From Homarus americanus (taxonomy: Eukaryota > Arthropoda > Malacostraca > Decapoda > Nephropidae), in the NCBI RefSeq assembly GCF_018991925.1, contig NW_024737042.1, positions 19,127,789-19,191,788 on the forward strand: DNA of 64,000 nt, given 5' to 3'. Positions 23,759 to 37,980 of the stretch are shown in pieces. Both the position numbers and the translations under genes were made by a program. The notes below the pieces were generated by a model. It made no database searches, was not told where the DNA came from, and worked only from the letters and a program-made list of their open reading frames with translations. Position 1 is the first letter of the stretch, and every line of letters starts with the position of its first letter.

Positions 23759-24082
23759 AAACCGATCATCTACTCGTCACCTCGTCACCCTATCCCTTCT
23801 ACTTTTCCTCTTTATCTCCTACTCCCAACACCCTCGCATTAGTTCTCTCCCTTTCCTTCCCTCCCGTCCATTCACCATCACCCAATCCCTAGGTCTCTTC
23901 CTCTACACCCTTCCCTACCAGCCTCCTACTTTCCCCTCTCCTTCTCCATCCCTCCCACTTACTCCCCATCATCGTCTTCCTTGCTCTCTCCCTCTCCCTT
24001 CCTCCCTCTCTCCCCTGCTTTCTACTCCCCATTTCACCACCCAGGAATAATGAGCCCAGATAGCATGCCATGAAGACCTTAC

Positions 24083-24205
24083 CCGGGAGAATAACACGGC
24101 ACGCTCCTGGACGACAAGATTTGGCAGGGCGAAAAAGGCGCCATAGTTCCCAAGCACTGTCACGACGCATAACAGCACCGCCTTGTAGAGCCCAGAGTCC
24201 AGGAC
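24083..24205 (-). CDS. Orphan coding-exon candidate, membrane-helix type
   Basis: On the minus strand a 123-base segment is bounded by an AG (reading GGCCAG) and by a strong donor, CGG|GTAAGG. Between these it is open for exactly 41 codons, phase 0 at both ends. The peptide holds a hydrophobic helix (about residues 7-30: YKAVLLCVVTVLGNYGAFFA), followed by a charged QERAVLFSR end. This looks like a transmembrane segment and loop of a polytopic protein such as a transporter, but I cannot name the family. The base composition (balanced, GC-rich third positions) differs from the surrounding C/T and CCCAC repeats. Against it: no good pyrimidine tract precedes the acceptor, and no partner exon was found. 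Confidence 0.35.
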
Positions 24206-24209
24206 CTGG

Positions 24210-24310
24210 CCACCTTCCCACCCACCAACCCACCTACCTACCCATTGAGCCACCCATCCACCCACTCACCCGCTTACCCACCCACCTATCCACCCCCCCC
24301 TCCCTCCACC
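24210..24310. repeat. Degenerate CCCAC/CCTAC repeat
   Basis: Tandem four- and five-base words of the CCCACCCA type, directly upstream (minus-strand sense) of the exon candidate. Confidence 0.75.
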
Positions 24311-24339
24311 CACATCGGCTTAGGTCTCATAAGAGGATG

Positions 24340-25203
24340 GAGGGAGATTGGGAGAGGGGAGGACTTTACAGACGCACACGGCCTTGAGTAAGAGAGGTCG
24401 ACCAAGGTTAAGATGGTGTAGCGAGATGGAAAAAAGACCATTTTGTGTGAGTTGGAAAGAGGAGGAGAAGGAGAAGGAGGGAGAAGGAGAGGAGGGGGGA
24501 AATTTGTTCAGGGTGATGGTAAAGGAGAGAGAGAGAGAGATGATTGACAGAGGAGGGGAAGAAAGGAAACAAATGGAAACAACAGTAAGACAGAAGGGAG
24601 AGGGAAGAATAAAAAAGAGACAACAAAAAGAAAGCACAGTAAACGAGAAAGAACGTGAAAGATGAATACACAATAAATTAATATAGGAATTCTAAAAAAA
24701 AACAAATTTTTTACTATTCTTTTTAAGCTACAGACCGAAATCTTCCCTGAAAATGTCTCCCAGATATCAAAATTCCTCTGTTTACTCGGTCGCTGATAAG
24801 CAAACAAAAGAAGACCATTAAGCGAAATAGCTGACCTAACATCTGGGCCCTGTTGCCTGACACGTACTTAGCGGAAGTAAGGGAGTGAGAGGCAGGGGGA
24901 TGTGTGAGGGGGAGTAAGGGGAGGGGAAATGTGTGAGGGTGAGGGAAGGAAAGAGTAAAGGGGAAACTTGTGAGGATGAAGGGAGGTATTTACGTGAGAA
25001 GATGAGGAACGAGACAAAGAGGATTGTGTCAGGGGAAAGGTGAGTGTGTGGGGAGAGGGAGCGATATGAAAGAGGAGAAGAGGGATGTGTGAGGTAAGAG
25101 GAAGAGGCACATGAGGTTAAGCAGGGGAAGGGGTAGGCGAGGGGATGGCGTTCATGAGGGAGGCGATGCATGAGGAGGAGTTATGTGTGAAAGGGGAGAG
25201 AAA

Positions 25204-25239
<36 letters not shown>

Positions 25240-25260
25240 GGGAGGGAGGAGGAGCATGAG
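24340..25260. repeat. Purine-rich tracts with (GT)n
   Basis: GGAGA/GAGGGA-rich blocks at about 24340-24660 and 24875-25265 flank a short AT-rich unique segment. A (GT)n run lies at 25206-25237. No gene is seen. Confidence 0.65.
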
Positions 25261-25382
25261 AAGGGCAGGTGAAGGGGATGTCGACCTATCATTCACTACA
25301 CTACTGACAGTCCAATTGCCTGAGGCCCCACATAAGCACCTTAAGAAATATTAAATCTCCTATCATTTATTTCAGTGATGCA

Positions 25383-25383
<1 letters not shown>

Positions 25384-25435
<52 letters not shown>
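25384..25435. repeat. (CT)n microsatellite
   Basis: About 25 CT dimers. Confidence 0.95.
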
Positions 25436-25437
<2 letters not shown>

Positions 25438-25623
25438 GTACTTTTTCATCCACTATTTCAATAATTTCCCTTGAAAGCTATATTTATACAGTGTTTAGAA
25501 GACGCATTTTCACTCATCCTTTCCTCTTCCTCCCCTTATCCCCCTTCACACTGTTATTATTTCACGTGGCAGGAAAAGTGACAATCCTTCAACACTCGTC
25601 GAAGAATATATTTTGAAAGGAAA

Positions 25624-25651
25624 ATGACACTTAAAATGGGAATCTCTGATG

Positions 25652-25688
<37 letters not shown>

Positions 25689-26514
25689 ACACCTCACTCA
25701 TATATCACCATCTGTGAGGGAATTACTACACCACGTCAGGCCCCTCATAACACCATCTGTGAGGGAATTCGTACACCACGTGATGCCCCTCATAACACCA
25801 CCTGTGAGGGAATTACTACACCACGTGATGCCCCTCATAACACCACCTGTGAGGGAGTTACTACACCACTTGAGGCCCCTCATAACACCATCTGTGAGGG
25901 AATTACTACACCAAGTGAGGCCCCTCATAACACCATCTGTGAGGGAATTACGACACCACGTGAGGTCCCTCATAACACCACCTGTGAGGGAGTTACTACA
26001 CCACGTGAGGCCCCTCATAACCCCATCTGTGAGGGAATTACTACACCAAGTGAGGCCCCTCATAACACCATCTGTGAGGGAGTTACTACACCACGTGAGG
26101 CCCCTCATAATACCACCTGTGAGGGAGTTACTACACCACGTGAGGCCCCTCATAACACCATCTGTGAGGGAATTACTACACCAAATGAGGCCCCTCATAA
26201 CACCATCTGTGAGGGAATTACGACACTACGTGAGGTCCCTCATAACACCATCTGTGAGGGAATTACAACACCACATGAGGTCCCTCATAACACCATTTGT
26301 GAGGGAATTTCTACACCACGCCAGGTCCCTCATAACACCATCTGTGAAGGAACTACTACACCACGTCAGGTCCTTCATAACACCACCTGTGAGGGAACTA
26401 CTACACCACGTCAAGCCCCTCATAACACCATCTGTGAGGGAGTTACCACACTACGTGTCTGGTGTTCAACACCTCAGCGCACAAGATCTACGTAACCGCT
26501 ACTGCAAACATTAA
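25624..26514 (+). repeat. 45-bp minisatellite with an ORF of 15-residue repeats
   Basis: After (CA)n at 25652-25686, about 17 copies of a 45-base unit run from about 25698 to 26455. Because 45 bases are 15 codons, the plus strand stays open for 296 codons from ATG 25624, repeating RPLITPSVRELLHHV with substitutions. The minus strand is also largely open (MRGLTWCSNSLTDGV type). Variants cluster in neighbouring units, for example CACCTGT versus CATCTGT and AATTACTACA versus AATTACGACA. Coding status is uncertain: the ATG lies upstream of a CA run, and both strands being open points to a repeat artefact. Confidence 0.85.
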
Positions 26515-26515
26515 T

Positions 26516-26651
26516 CTGAATGTTCACTGAATGTTCCTTTACCTTTCTCTAATGAAGGCTTTTGTTAAACCATCAATGTATGTAATAAGTCATTTTTGTC
26601 TAATGTATATTTTCAGCCATCGGGCTGCAGAACTTTTTCAATAAACCGTCA

Positions 26652-26719
<68 letters not shown>

Positions 26720-26720
26720 A
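26516..26720 (+). mobile_element. LINE 3' tail (5' truncated) with (ATT)n
   Basis: About 130 bases ending AATAAACCGTC are followed by about 70 bases of (ATT)n. The same 3' UTR is present at 31495-31640, more than 90 percent identical by eye from TTCCTTTACCTTT to the tail. No coding sequence is retained. Confidence 0.7.
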
Positions 26721-28885
26721 CACACATACACACACTTTCTTAGAAATATAGCCAACTGCTTCAATTTGTGCTCTTAGCATCAGGTGAGTGATGTTATCGC
26801 GTGCATTCAGCTTATCTTTCAACTTTATGTAAAAGCGTTAAGTCTGTTTTAGTGTTTTAGAATTTATATGTATGCAATATTCGTAAGTTTAATGTTCGTT
26901 TGGTATACCATTATTTCTTGTTTATTCTTTTATTTTAATTTAGCTTAAAATTCTCAGAATTATCATGACCATCCTCGTTTTGGTTCTGGTGCAACAAACG
27001 TTTTCTCGGGCATCTCCAAATCCCTCATTAGAATCATCATCTTCCTTGAACCTTTAAACTTCTCCAACCTGCAAAGCTCGTCCTATATTACCGACAGCCT
27101 TCAGTGGCCTCACTCTTTTTCACAATATTTGGCAAACTAATTTTCCATTTTCACGTCAATTCTTGAGGCAGTCTTTACTCATCACAGAAGAGAGCCTTGG
27201 GTAGCAGGACATCACTGTAGACAACCAGTAGTACTTACAGTAACCATTTTCACAAATTATTGTTTAACAGAAACCTTCAACACTACGACAGATATAACCC
27301 CCTAAGCGTAATGTCAGGACTCTTTTTCCTTACATAAAGTGCCACGACTAATCCCTATACTAAAAACACTCGTTAAATCCTTCCAATCCCTTAGTAACGC
27401 GATTACTGCCTTCCATCTAATAAAGCCATCATTCGAGATTTCTTTATACCGGTCAGTAAGCTCCCCCTTCAATTCAAACCTTGACCTACATATGCCCTCC
27501 CTTCCTTTCCTTTCCCCTCAAGAGACTCATATCCTGGATGTCTGCACAGTGCAGAGGAACAGAAGCCACAGTAATCTGGATAATCCACCAGGCAATGTAT
27601 CGGTTGTCGGGTCTTTTAGGATAACGCGAGTCACAGGGTGCTTCCCCCCTCACTCCGACCACCTCAACATGTCCCATTCTTCTTCCTCCCCTTCCTGACT
27701 CCTCCCTTCCTTCCTCTCTCCCTCCCTGCCTCCCTTCCCTGTATCCCTTCTATGTCCACACACACGCGCCTCCTGCCTGCGTCCATTTCACTTAGCTGAC
27801 TTGTGTTAGAGAGACTTCATGCGGCCAAGGAATTAATGGAGAGCGTGTTTGTGTAGTGTGTGTGTGTGTGTTGCTGGTGGCGGACGAGGGCAGCAAGGAA
27901 GAAACAAATGTCTCTTCAGAGTTTAATGGTAATATCAGTTAGGGTGAGATCAGGGTGAGCCTTTACCTTCCCAGCACTGCAATTTAGTTTACAATCGTTA
28001 ATATATCTGCCTGTACGTTAGAAGTTGTGTCGTGAATGTGTGGTCCTGTAAACATTAACTTGTGTCCCATTATTAGCAGAACCTAAAGGGGACAACACGA
28101 ACGGCCGATATCCACTCAGCAGCTCTATAAAGTTTAATCATGTAACTCTCGTAGCTTATACCCACACCGCAGCGAGGTGATGAGTAATATAGGCATTATT
28201 CTCCCTCTTTCCTGTGTGTGGATGAAACAGCTGCTGGCCATCACTGTAAGGTACGCTGGCAGCAAGTTATAACCTCGTATCATAAAAGAACGTCACTGGT
28301 GGGGGAAGATGGGCAGACGTTCATCTTGCGCCTTGTTGTTGTGGGTGGCGGGAGTGACATAATCCCAGACACGGAGTGTCTCTTCTGCTCTGCTGGTGTG
28401 TGAGAAAGCGACCCCGCTCTCTGACTCGGAGTATTTCACAGTCATGACACTCATAAAACAAGTCAATTCATTATTATTCAGTGTTGACGTTCTCTCTTAC
28501 CTCTAGTGTGTCTCTCTGAAGTTCTTGTTTGGGTGATGATAACACTTGCGGAAACTTATGGTCCTTGTATAAAAATAATTAAAAAAATTTATCAGTAACT
28601 ACCTACTCGTCTGAAATATTACAAATAGAAAAATATATGTAAAATATGAGCGGTGAAAAGAAAGCCAAGTGAACAATATGCTGTCAGCGATGACCTCGAG
28701 CACTCATGACCGGATATTTTAAGTCTTGTCGTAATTCGAATAAGAAAAATACAGGTGATCTAAAACTGCAAACATGTTTGAAATACTTCACAACGATTTT
28801 TTTAATATTTTGCACTCATTTTATTGAGAGAAGAGAAGAAGAAACATACAACATATTCACATTTACAAATAGAAAAGCTCCTCCA
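26721..28885. other. No gene recognised
   Basis: Mostly unique sequence with C/T-rich patches near 27670-27760 and a short GT run near 27858. No ORF has a recognisable domain. Confidence 0.55.
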
Positions 28886-29060
28886 TCCTCTCTGTGGGAT
28901 TAATGACAGCCTGGCCTCCTCCACCACCGCTCTTGGCCGTAGTGCTACTTCGCTTTAGAGGCTGAGGCCCCAGCGTGCCCGAGGATGAGTGTCATCATGA
29001 TGTACTTGGCCAGCAGCCCTCCAGCCACGACGGCAGGAGGGGAACCAGGAGAGGACAGGC
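28886..29060. other. GC-rich island with short conserved-looking frames
   Basis: About 175 bases markedly richer in G and C than their surroundings. The minus strand can be read as a Gly/Ala/Leu-rich hydrophobic peptide ending SASKAK and stop. An overlapping frame gives STTAKSGGGGGQ. I do not recognise either. It could be an exon or retrocopy fragment of a small membrane protein. Confidence 0.25.
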
Positions 29061-30485
29061 ATCTCCTTGATATCACATTAGTTTTGTGAGGTACATAAAG
29101 CCTGGAAGATGAAATGGGGTGTCTTCATGAGAGGAAGATGTAATGAGATAGAAGTGGGAGTGCTGAACCATCAACAGGTCTTTGTGAAGAGTAACAAATG
29201 TACTCCAAGAGGAACACTTTGATGTAAGACTGAAGAAATACACTTCAAGAGAAGAGACATTCAAAAAGAAGGAAATCTTGCTGAAAGAAAATTGCATTGC
29301 ATATGTTGAAAAGATAGAATATTAGAAAAGAATACATAATTTTTGACAGGAAATCATAGTCAGAAGAAAAGGAATGTTTTATAATACGGGTAAATACGGG
29401 TAAAATTCTTGGAGCGGAAGTAATATGTTCAAAGGTATTTTACTGGACAGGACCAAAAAAAAAGAAAACAAAAAAGGAAGAAGAAAAGGAAAACATTTTG
29501 AGAAGAATACAAGTCTTAGAGACAGGAGGAGGAGGAGGAGGAGGAGGAGGAGCGTGGGGAAGATACTGGTGGAAGTGATGAAACAGATTGTATTATGAGA
29601 GGACAATGCTGGCTGTGAGACTCCTAACAAGATTTGGAGACAGTATCGGACCTTGTTAGGGAGAATAAAATGATTTTTCAAAGAAGAAGAAGAAGATGAT
29701 GAAGAAAAGGAAGAAGAATGTTTTAATGATGTGAATAAATGAAATGAAGGGAATGAGGGATGGATTATAAAAAAAACTATAAGAAAAGATAAATATAGAG
29801 ACTCCACAAAAAAGGAATTGAAGTTTTTACAACATTTAACCTATTTTATGCAGTAATAGGCAAAAGAGTAAGGCATTAGAGGAAGCCATGTTTGTATATC
29901 TGATGTCATTCCATATAAGATCGTTTGTAACTTGTAAGGTTTTGTTTCCTCTCTGCAGTGACAATGAAAACCAATGTATTTGGTCTGCATCTCATTTGCA
30001 TAATAGAATGTGGATAATTGAAATTTTTGAAATATAATAGTTGACAACAATGTCAATCGGGAAAAATACAAAATAGAGCAAGTATCCGTTCACTGATAGC
30101 ATTACAGCATAGAACACATTATTTGTATACAGTTTTACATATAGAGATGCACAGAAAATTAATACGTCTAATAGTCATCTGTGTTATGTCTAGCTGCTAG
30201 TTCTTGCTTTTCATCGTCTCTATCTACCATACATCTCTTATTATCCCCATCTCCATCATCATCAACCCTCTTCATTGGCTCCTTCACCAGGCTCTCTCCC
30301 TTCCCTCGTAGACTAGAACCAATCCTATTCTTTGTTCTTCGCGTCTTCATCTCCGTCTCACCCTTTGTCTTTCACTCTCAGCCTCGGGAAAGTCTTTGTT
30401 GGTCTCTATTCGTGTCCTTTCATCTCGCTCTCTGTATGTAACACCTCCTGAGTTTCCAGATGGAGAATATTTTGTTTCCGTGGTC
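29061..30485. other. No gene recognised; GGA and GAA repeats
   Basis: (GGA)n at about 29523-29552 and GAA-rich stretches at 29455-29500 and 29680-29720. The remainder is AT-rich with no domain-bearing ORF. Confidence 0.6.
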
Positions 30486-30489
30486 AACA

Positions 30490-31228
30490 TTACCAGGTGC
30501 TCATCACACTCCTCACCAGGTAGTCATCACACTCGTCACCAGGTAGTCATCACACTCATCACCAGGTGATCGATATCACACTCATCACCAGGTGATCATC
30601 ACACTCATCACCAGGTGATCATTACATTCATCACCAGGTGTTCATCACACTCATCACCTGGTGGTCATCACACTCATCACCAGGTATTCATCACACTCGT
30701 CACCAGATGATCATCACACTCATCACCAGGTGGTCATCACACTCATCACCTGGTAGTCATCACAGTCATCAATAGGTGGTCATCACACTCATCACCGGGT
30801 GGTCATCATACTCACCACGAGGTAGTCATCACAGTCATAGATAGGTGGCCATCACACTCATCACCAGGTGGTCCTCACACTCATCACCAGGTGGTCCTCA
30901 CACTCATCACCAGGTATTCATCACACTCATCACCAGGTGGCCATCACACTCATCACCAGGTGGTCATCACACATCATCACCTGGTAGTCATCACAGTCAT
31001 CAATAGGTGGTCATCACACTCATCACCGGGTGGTCATCATACTCACCACGAGGTAGTCATCACAGTCATAGATAGGTGGCCATCACATTCATCACCAGGT
31101 GGTCCTCACACTCATCACCAGGTATTCATCACACTCATCACCAGGTTGTCCTCACACTCATCACCAGGTGGTCCTCACACTCATCACCAGGTGGTCATCA
31201 CACTCATCACCAGGTGGTCAGCACAGTA
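30490..31228. repeat. 23-bp minisatellite with higher-order duplication
   Basis: About 31 copies of a unit like CTCATCACCAGGTGGTCATCACA. A variant block of about 105 bases (units ending CAATAGGTGG, CACCGGGTGG, CACGAGGTAG and CATAGATAGG) occurs at about 30750-30855 and again at about 30985-31090. This shows duplication of a multi-unit segment about 236 bases apart. Confidence 0.9.
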
Positions 31229-31494
31229 GCCAGGAGACACACTACCCAGCCAAACGCCCCACCATAACACTGAGGAGTTCAAACTAATATTGCCGGAAAT
31301 GTTAAGAAATACATGGCGGGCAGGAGCGGGCTCTACTTACAGCTAATAGCAACAGAAAAGTTTGTAAAATTTTCTTGTCAAAATAATGTAGGAGTGATTT
31401 TAACTTTTAATGTGGATCATTTGATATCCCAGACAGGTCCAAACTGAGAAAGTTTTGATAGACATGTGCAATTTACTTAAAACACACACACACT

Positions 31495-31640
31495 GTATGT
31501 TCCTTTACCTTTGTCTAATGAAAGCTTTTGTTAAACCACCAATGTATGTAATAAGTCATTTATGTCTAATGTATATTTTCAGCCTTCGGGCTGCAGATTT
31601 TTTCAATAAACCGTTAATTATTATTATTATTATTAATATT
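31495..31640 (+). mobile_element. LINE 3' tail, second copy
   Basis: It matches 26530-26660: same 3' UTR, AATAAACCGT, then a short (ATT)n. It is severely 5' truncated. Confidence 0.7.
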
Positions 31641-31642
31641 TC

Positions 31643-33494
<1,852 letters not shown>

Positions 33495-33639
33495 ACATTA
33501 CTCAGACTGATAAATGATCTATAATAATTCCAAATTCAATAATAGTCCCTTAACTTCATGAATCGCATCATTATTAATTCGGCAAATTACATTCAATATC
33601 ATATAGGCCTAGTTCCACAACCTCTCACTATGTGCGAGG

Positions 33640-33924
<285 letters not shown>

Positions 33925-34150
33925 GGAGGGCTAAGATGTTAACGTCCTCTGGTTCTTTTAAAGATCACTGTCAGGTGGAACACTTTCGCTTTCACCAAGG
34001 ATATTGAAGAAGATTATGAATATTTGTAACAAATCTTGTCTATTTACAAGTATTCACACTGGTAATCGGCTTGAAGACAGTACAGAGTAACACAAACATA
34101 TGTGGTATGGAAGTGCTGGACTGTCGGCCGGAACAACTGTCGGGAGTGTA

Positions 34151-34593
34151 TGTAATGGGCCCCTGTCTCATCAACAGAACATATTATATAAATGGGTCAA
34201 TACATCTGATATTATATTCAGATTCACCACCCTGTAACTTTCCACTGTCTATGAGTAAGACATGAGTTGTACACGTGAGAGGGCAACTCTCCCAGGAGTG
34301 AGAGACCCATCGTCAGCATATCTGTAAGCCCGCACAGCGAGGCCCTTACTCCTTAGTCGCTCACAGAAAGTTATATCGTAAGGACGTGACCTAACGTTTA
34401 TAATACATAAACGCCGTCCCTTTCTCATTCACTCCTATACAGTGGAACTTACGGTCGATCTACACTCAGGAATTATATATACAATCCTTTTATAATAAAA
34501 CAAGGAACTACCGTTTGGGTTTCTTTACTAAAATCCAAATAATAAATATATGTGAACGGCCTGGTTAATTGCACAAGTAGCCGATTCATATAG
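34151..34593 (+). repeat. Element A 5' LTR
   Basis: It starts TGTAATGGGCC and ends near GATTCATATAG. It differs from the 3' LTR at roughly eight bases plus one 14-base indel near 34328. Related LTR sequences in the window lie at 59280-59695 and, as fragments, at 6977-8864. Confidence 0.9.
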
Positions 34594-35569
34594 GTGGCAA
34601 GTGGTGTGTACGGGTTCTTAAACTGGTAGTTGTATCAAACAGTCAGTGTTTTTGTGAAAAACAGAAAACATACAAGTGAAGCGTTACATAATCTGAGTGT
34701 TTAAAACTATATCCCGTATCGAGACGATATTTAGTGAGTGCTCCTTATCTCTGTCACATACAAAAACGTGCAGAATTCGTAATATACATATATCACAGCC
34801 TGTTGGTGAATATCCAGTTTGTGCCAGTTGAAGTAGGCCCCACTCAGCATTTTCTAGTTACAGTGTTGCAGTGTTGAAGAAAGGTTACATAACATGGACT
34901 AACAATTGATATTTCACAAGCAGCTGAACAGTTTTGTTGTGTCGCCAGCGTTAATTACGAAGTTCCGCTGTCATCATACAGATCTCCATATATACGTAGA
35001 CTGTGAAGACTTGGCACATGGCAGTCTCGGTAGCGACCTAGCAACGAACAGAGTGATAACCAATCATCAGCAGTTTCTGATCGACTGTGGAGAACCTCCC
35101 CTAGTTTGAAGTGGACTCGTCTCTCTCCAAGGTAGAAGCGTCTCTTCGTTGCCAAGGAAACCAGGAGCAGCCGGAGCATCACCAGGAAGAGGCCCCGCCC
35201 ACCCTCCACACAACACTCGACTCGGAACTCGGCTTGAAGGATCACGTTTTCTATACAGACGTAACACCCTGTATAAATAGGTATTTAAATTACATAATTA
35301 TACACACATGAAAACGTTCGAGAGATATCTTCACACGGATAGGTTCGTCGGATAGGATTATTTCAATGATAAAGTGTCGAATGTAAAATTAATGTATTGA
35401 AATTCTATAATATACAGTGGTTTATAAGTGTCTGTTCCATTATTGATAGTTTAATTATTAACTACAATTCATATTCATTTATCATGTAAATGAGAGGCAA
35501 GTAATCTGCTTTTATTGTTAAGTATTCATTGACCCACGAGAGACTAATAGATAATTTTCTAAGTTTCCC
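34594..35569 (+). other. Element A untranslated leader
   Basis: About 975 bases between the LTR and the first gag-frame ATG. TGGCAAGTGGTGTG starts at 34595 in the place of a primer-binding site, but I could not match it to a tRNA 3' end. Short ORFs here have no recognised domain. An N-terminal part of gag may have been lost or diverged. Confidence 0.6.
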
Positions 35570-36466
35570 ATGTCTAATGTTGATGACATTGAACGCCTAG
35601 TGCAACTGTTTGCTTATAACCAACTCGTCGATGATCAAGCATAGACTGACATTGATTTTGAGTCAGGAACACAGTTAAACGATTCGGTAGGAAGTAGTGA
35701 GAAAGTTATTGAGGAATCATTTGACGACTTAAACCGTCGTACCCTACAATCTGGTAATAAATATAGTACTTCACCTAAGTATACAAAAACAGTTACCCCT
35801 GTTACAGGTGATAGTGTGTCTGTTGCTAAATCAGTAACAACCTTATTAACCCAGCCTTCTGTTAGGAGTAAGAATACTAACTTGCTTAATACTAACACTA
35901 CAATGGCTTCTTCTAACCCTCACGCCAGTACTACTACCGCACCTAAACCTGATAATAATATTAATATCATGCAGCGTGGCGACTATGATCGAAATTTCAC
36001 GGGTCAAGATGATGATAGGGTCGCACATGTGCCTCAGATGGCGCACACGACTCCCTCCCAGACTCCTTATGCGACACACTTAGCTCCGATTGCACCTCCC
36101 CGCCTGACATATAAACAAAAAACATCTTTATGATGCGCACATTGTAATAAACGTGGCCACGTAATGGAAGATTGTTTTCAGCTCCGAGGTAATAGTGCAA
36201 ATTTTAAGGCCACACCCTGTGCAAAGCCATTCTCAAGGTCATACAGTGAGGCAGCCAGACCAGCACCTCCTCTTAACCAGAAAGCGCGCAAATGGTGCGC
36301 CCTTCACAAATTGACATCTCATAGTTCACATGAGTGCGATGTGCTAATAAAGGCTAGGGGTGTGGACCTTAGTGAAACAGAGGTGTCGTATCGGCGCAAG
36401 CAGAAACGTCCCCAGGACAAGTCGTCGGGGGAAGACCAGCGCACACCACAACAAGGAGAGGGATAG
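35570..36466 (+). pseudogene. gag: Element A gag (C-terminal half, zinc knuckle), two nonsense codons
   Basis: The frame opens at ATG 35570, is stopped by TAG at 35642 and TGA at 36131, and closes at TAG 36464. The sequence on either side of both stops is clearly the same frame. Directly after the TGA comes a CX2CX4HX4C knuckle (CAHCNKRGHVMEDC, 36134-36175), the nucleic-acid-binding motif of nucleocapsid. A second Cys/His cluster, CALHKLTSHSSHEC, lies near 36296-36340. The segment before the knuckle is Ser/Thr/Asn-rich. A capsid-like helical domain is not evident, so gag may be shortened. Pol overlaps in the -1 frame. Confidence 0.7.
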
Positions 36467-37629
36467 ATAGGGTAATTCCCTCCACTCCTCACAGCACTTC
36501 TATAGCGGCGTCGTTGGTAGCGGCGCTTAGCAAAGTGGAAGTGTTGTCAGTGCCGGTGAGAGTGGATAATACCAGATTGGCTCTTGATATAGACACAGGT
36601 GCTTGCGCTAATGTATTGGCCTAGACATCATATCACGAGTTACAAAGTAAATTCCCTCACCGCAACTTCAAATGGAGGCCTAGTAACGCTGAGCTCGAAG
36701 GAGTTTCAGGTACTCAGCTGAGCATCAAAGGAATGGTGACGTTACCGCTCAGATTCTCAAGACGTGGTACGCTCTTCTACGCGGACTTGCATATAGTCGA
36801 GCAGTTTAATTTGCCAGCCGACGGGTTACTTGGTCTACCAACTCTTCGAAAGAACATGATAGATGTTCTTCCACGTAATAATAGTGTTACGTTTAAAGGT
36901 GTTTCCTACACAGCAATGAGTCATTCTGAACCTATGCTCACAGCTAGGACGAAAGTGTTGTCTACCAATCCTATTAAGAGGAAGGCGGAGCGTGCGTCAG
37001 AGATACCTCTTGACCTCAACCACACACTTTCCCAGCGTGATTACAGCAGCAAGAGTTGGACGATCGTACCAGCAGTGTTGAAGAGTACTCTCCATTACCA
37101 AAATGAGGAACTCACCAAAGCAACTGTCGAACTACCCAACGTGTACACGGGCACAGATGTTGTGTGTCTCCCGGAAACATGCAAGGTAAAAGGGCTGTCA
37201 TGTGAATCTACCCTGAGCACTATACGCTCTGGTGGTTTGACCGACGTACTGATTCTAAATCGAACAGGCGTTCAGCGAATCTTAAAGAAAAGATGTTATT
37301 TGTGTGATTTTCTAGTATATCACAACAATGTCGAAGTACAGCCTACTAAATTCCTAATTCGAGGTATTGTTGCGAAATGCCAACAGACTCGACTGGCCAG
37401 GATAGATCAAATAGCACCACATGTTAAGGTGATCGATCATCCCCAGGGCAAGACACGCCTTTTAGAGCTGCTTGCCGACTATAGAAATATAGTAGCCTTG
37501 CCAGGGGAAACGCTAGGTCAGACAGATTTAACATCCCATCATATAGCCTTAAAGGAGGGAACCAACCCTATTTAAGTACCAGCTTATAGACTACCTCATA
37601 GCCAGCGCGCTGTAGTACAAGATATGGTA
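36460..37629 (+). pseudogene. pol: Element A protease and start of reverse transcriptase
   Basis: In the -1 frame relative to gag, the aspartic protease motif DIDTGACAN lies at about 36586-36612, followed by an in-frame TAG at 36622. A DGLLGLPTLR block (about 36820-36850) is the usual C-terminal protease signature. About 220 codons of linker follow, then the RT entry (LTSHHIALKEGTNPI), a TAA at 37573-37575, and VPAYRL just before the coding sequence is cut by element B. RT resumes at 43291. Confidence 0.75.
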
Positions 37630-37634
37630 CAGGG

Positions 37635-37963
37635 TGTATGTATATTATGTATGCTGGATTATATATTATGTATGTATATTATGTATGTGCTCCATTTTTG
37701 TATTATTTATTCAGCCTAGCTAGCAGCGTGTGGCAATGTAATTACCATATCCCACATGCTTAATTAATGTGCCTGGCGGCGTATGGAAGCTGCTAATGTC
37801 TCACTTGCCATACGTCGTCTATAGCGTAGTTGACAAGCAGCCAAGCTGAGGAGCGGTACTTCCCTTTGTGTACATATCTCTGATCCAGTAAATCGAACCT
37901 ACAAAACTATACAGGTGTTTGTGTTCGCTCCTGTATATTGAACTTATTACCCAGAACATAACA
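37635..37963 (+). repeat. Element B 5' LTR
   Basis: 329 bp, starting TGTATGTATATTATG (with short ATTATGTATG repeats) and ending CATAACA. It is followed immediately by a primer-binding site. Confidence 0.9.
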
Positions 37964-37980
37964 TGGCGCAGTGCGTACTT
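37964..37980 (+). promoter_or_regulatory. Element B primer-binding site
   Basis: TGGCGCAGTGCGTACTT lies directly at the LTR end. Its first nine bases are complementary to a ...ACTGCGCCA tRNA 3' end as found in arthropod tRNA-Ser. The later bases diverge. Confidence 0.6.

Noticed and set aside
25698..26198. Minus-strand 166-codon ORF
   Set aside because: It is the complement of the 45-bp minisatellite; nothing beyond the repeat supports it.
28218..28260. Possible first exon of a secreted peptide (ATG then MKQLLAIT and GTAAGG)
   Set aside because: Only eight codons and no downstream partner; too little evidence.
34594..34612. TGGCAAGTGGTGTG as a firm primer-binding site for element A
   Set aside because: The position is right but I could not match it to a tRNA 3' end, so it is only mentioned in the leader entry.
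34906..35311. Small ORFs in the element A leader as an N-terminal gag
   Set aside because: No similarity to gag, and short frames on both strands are expected by chance.
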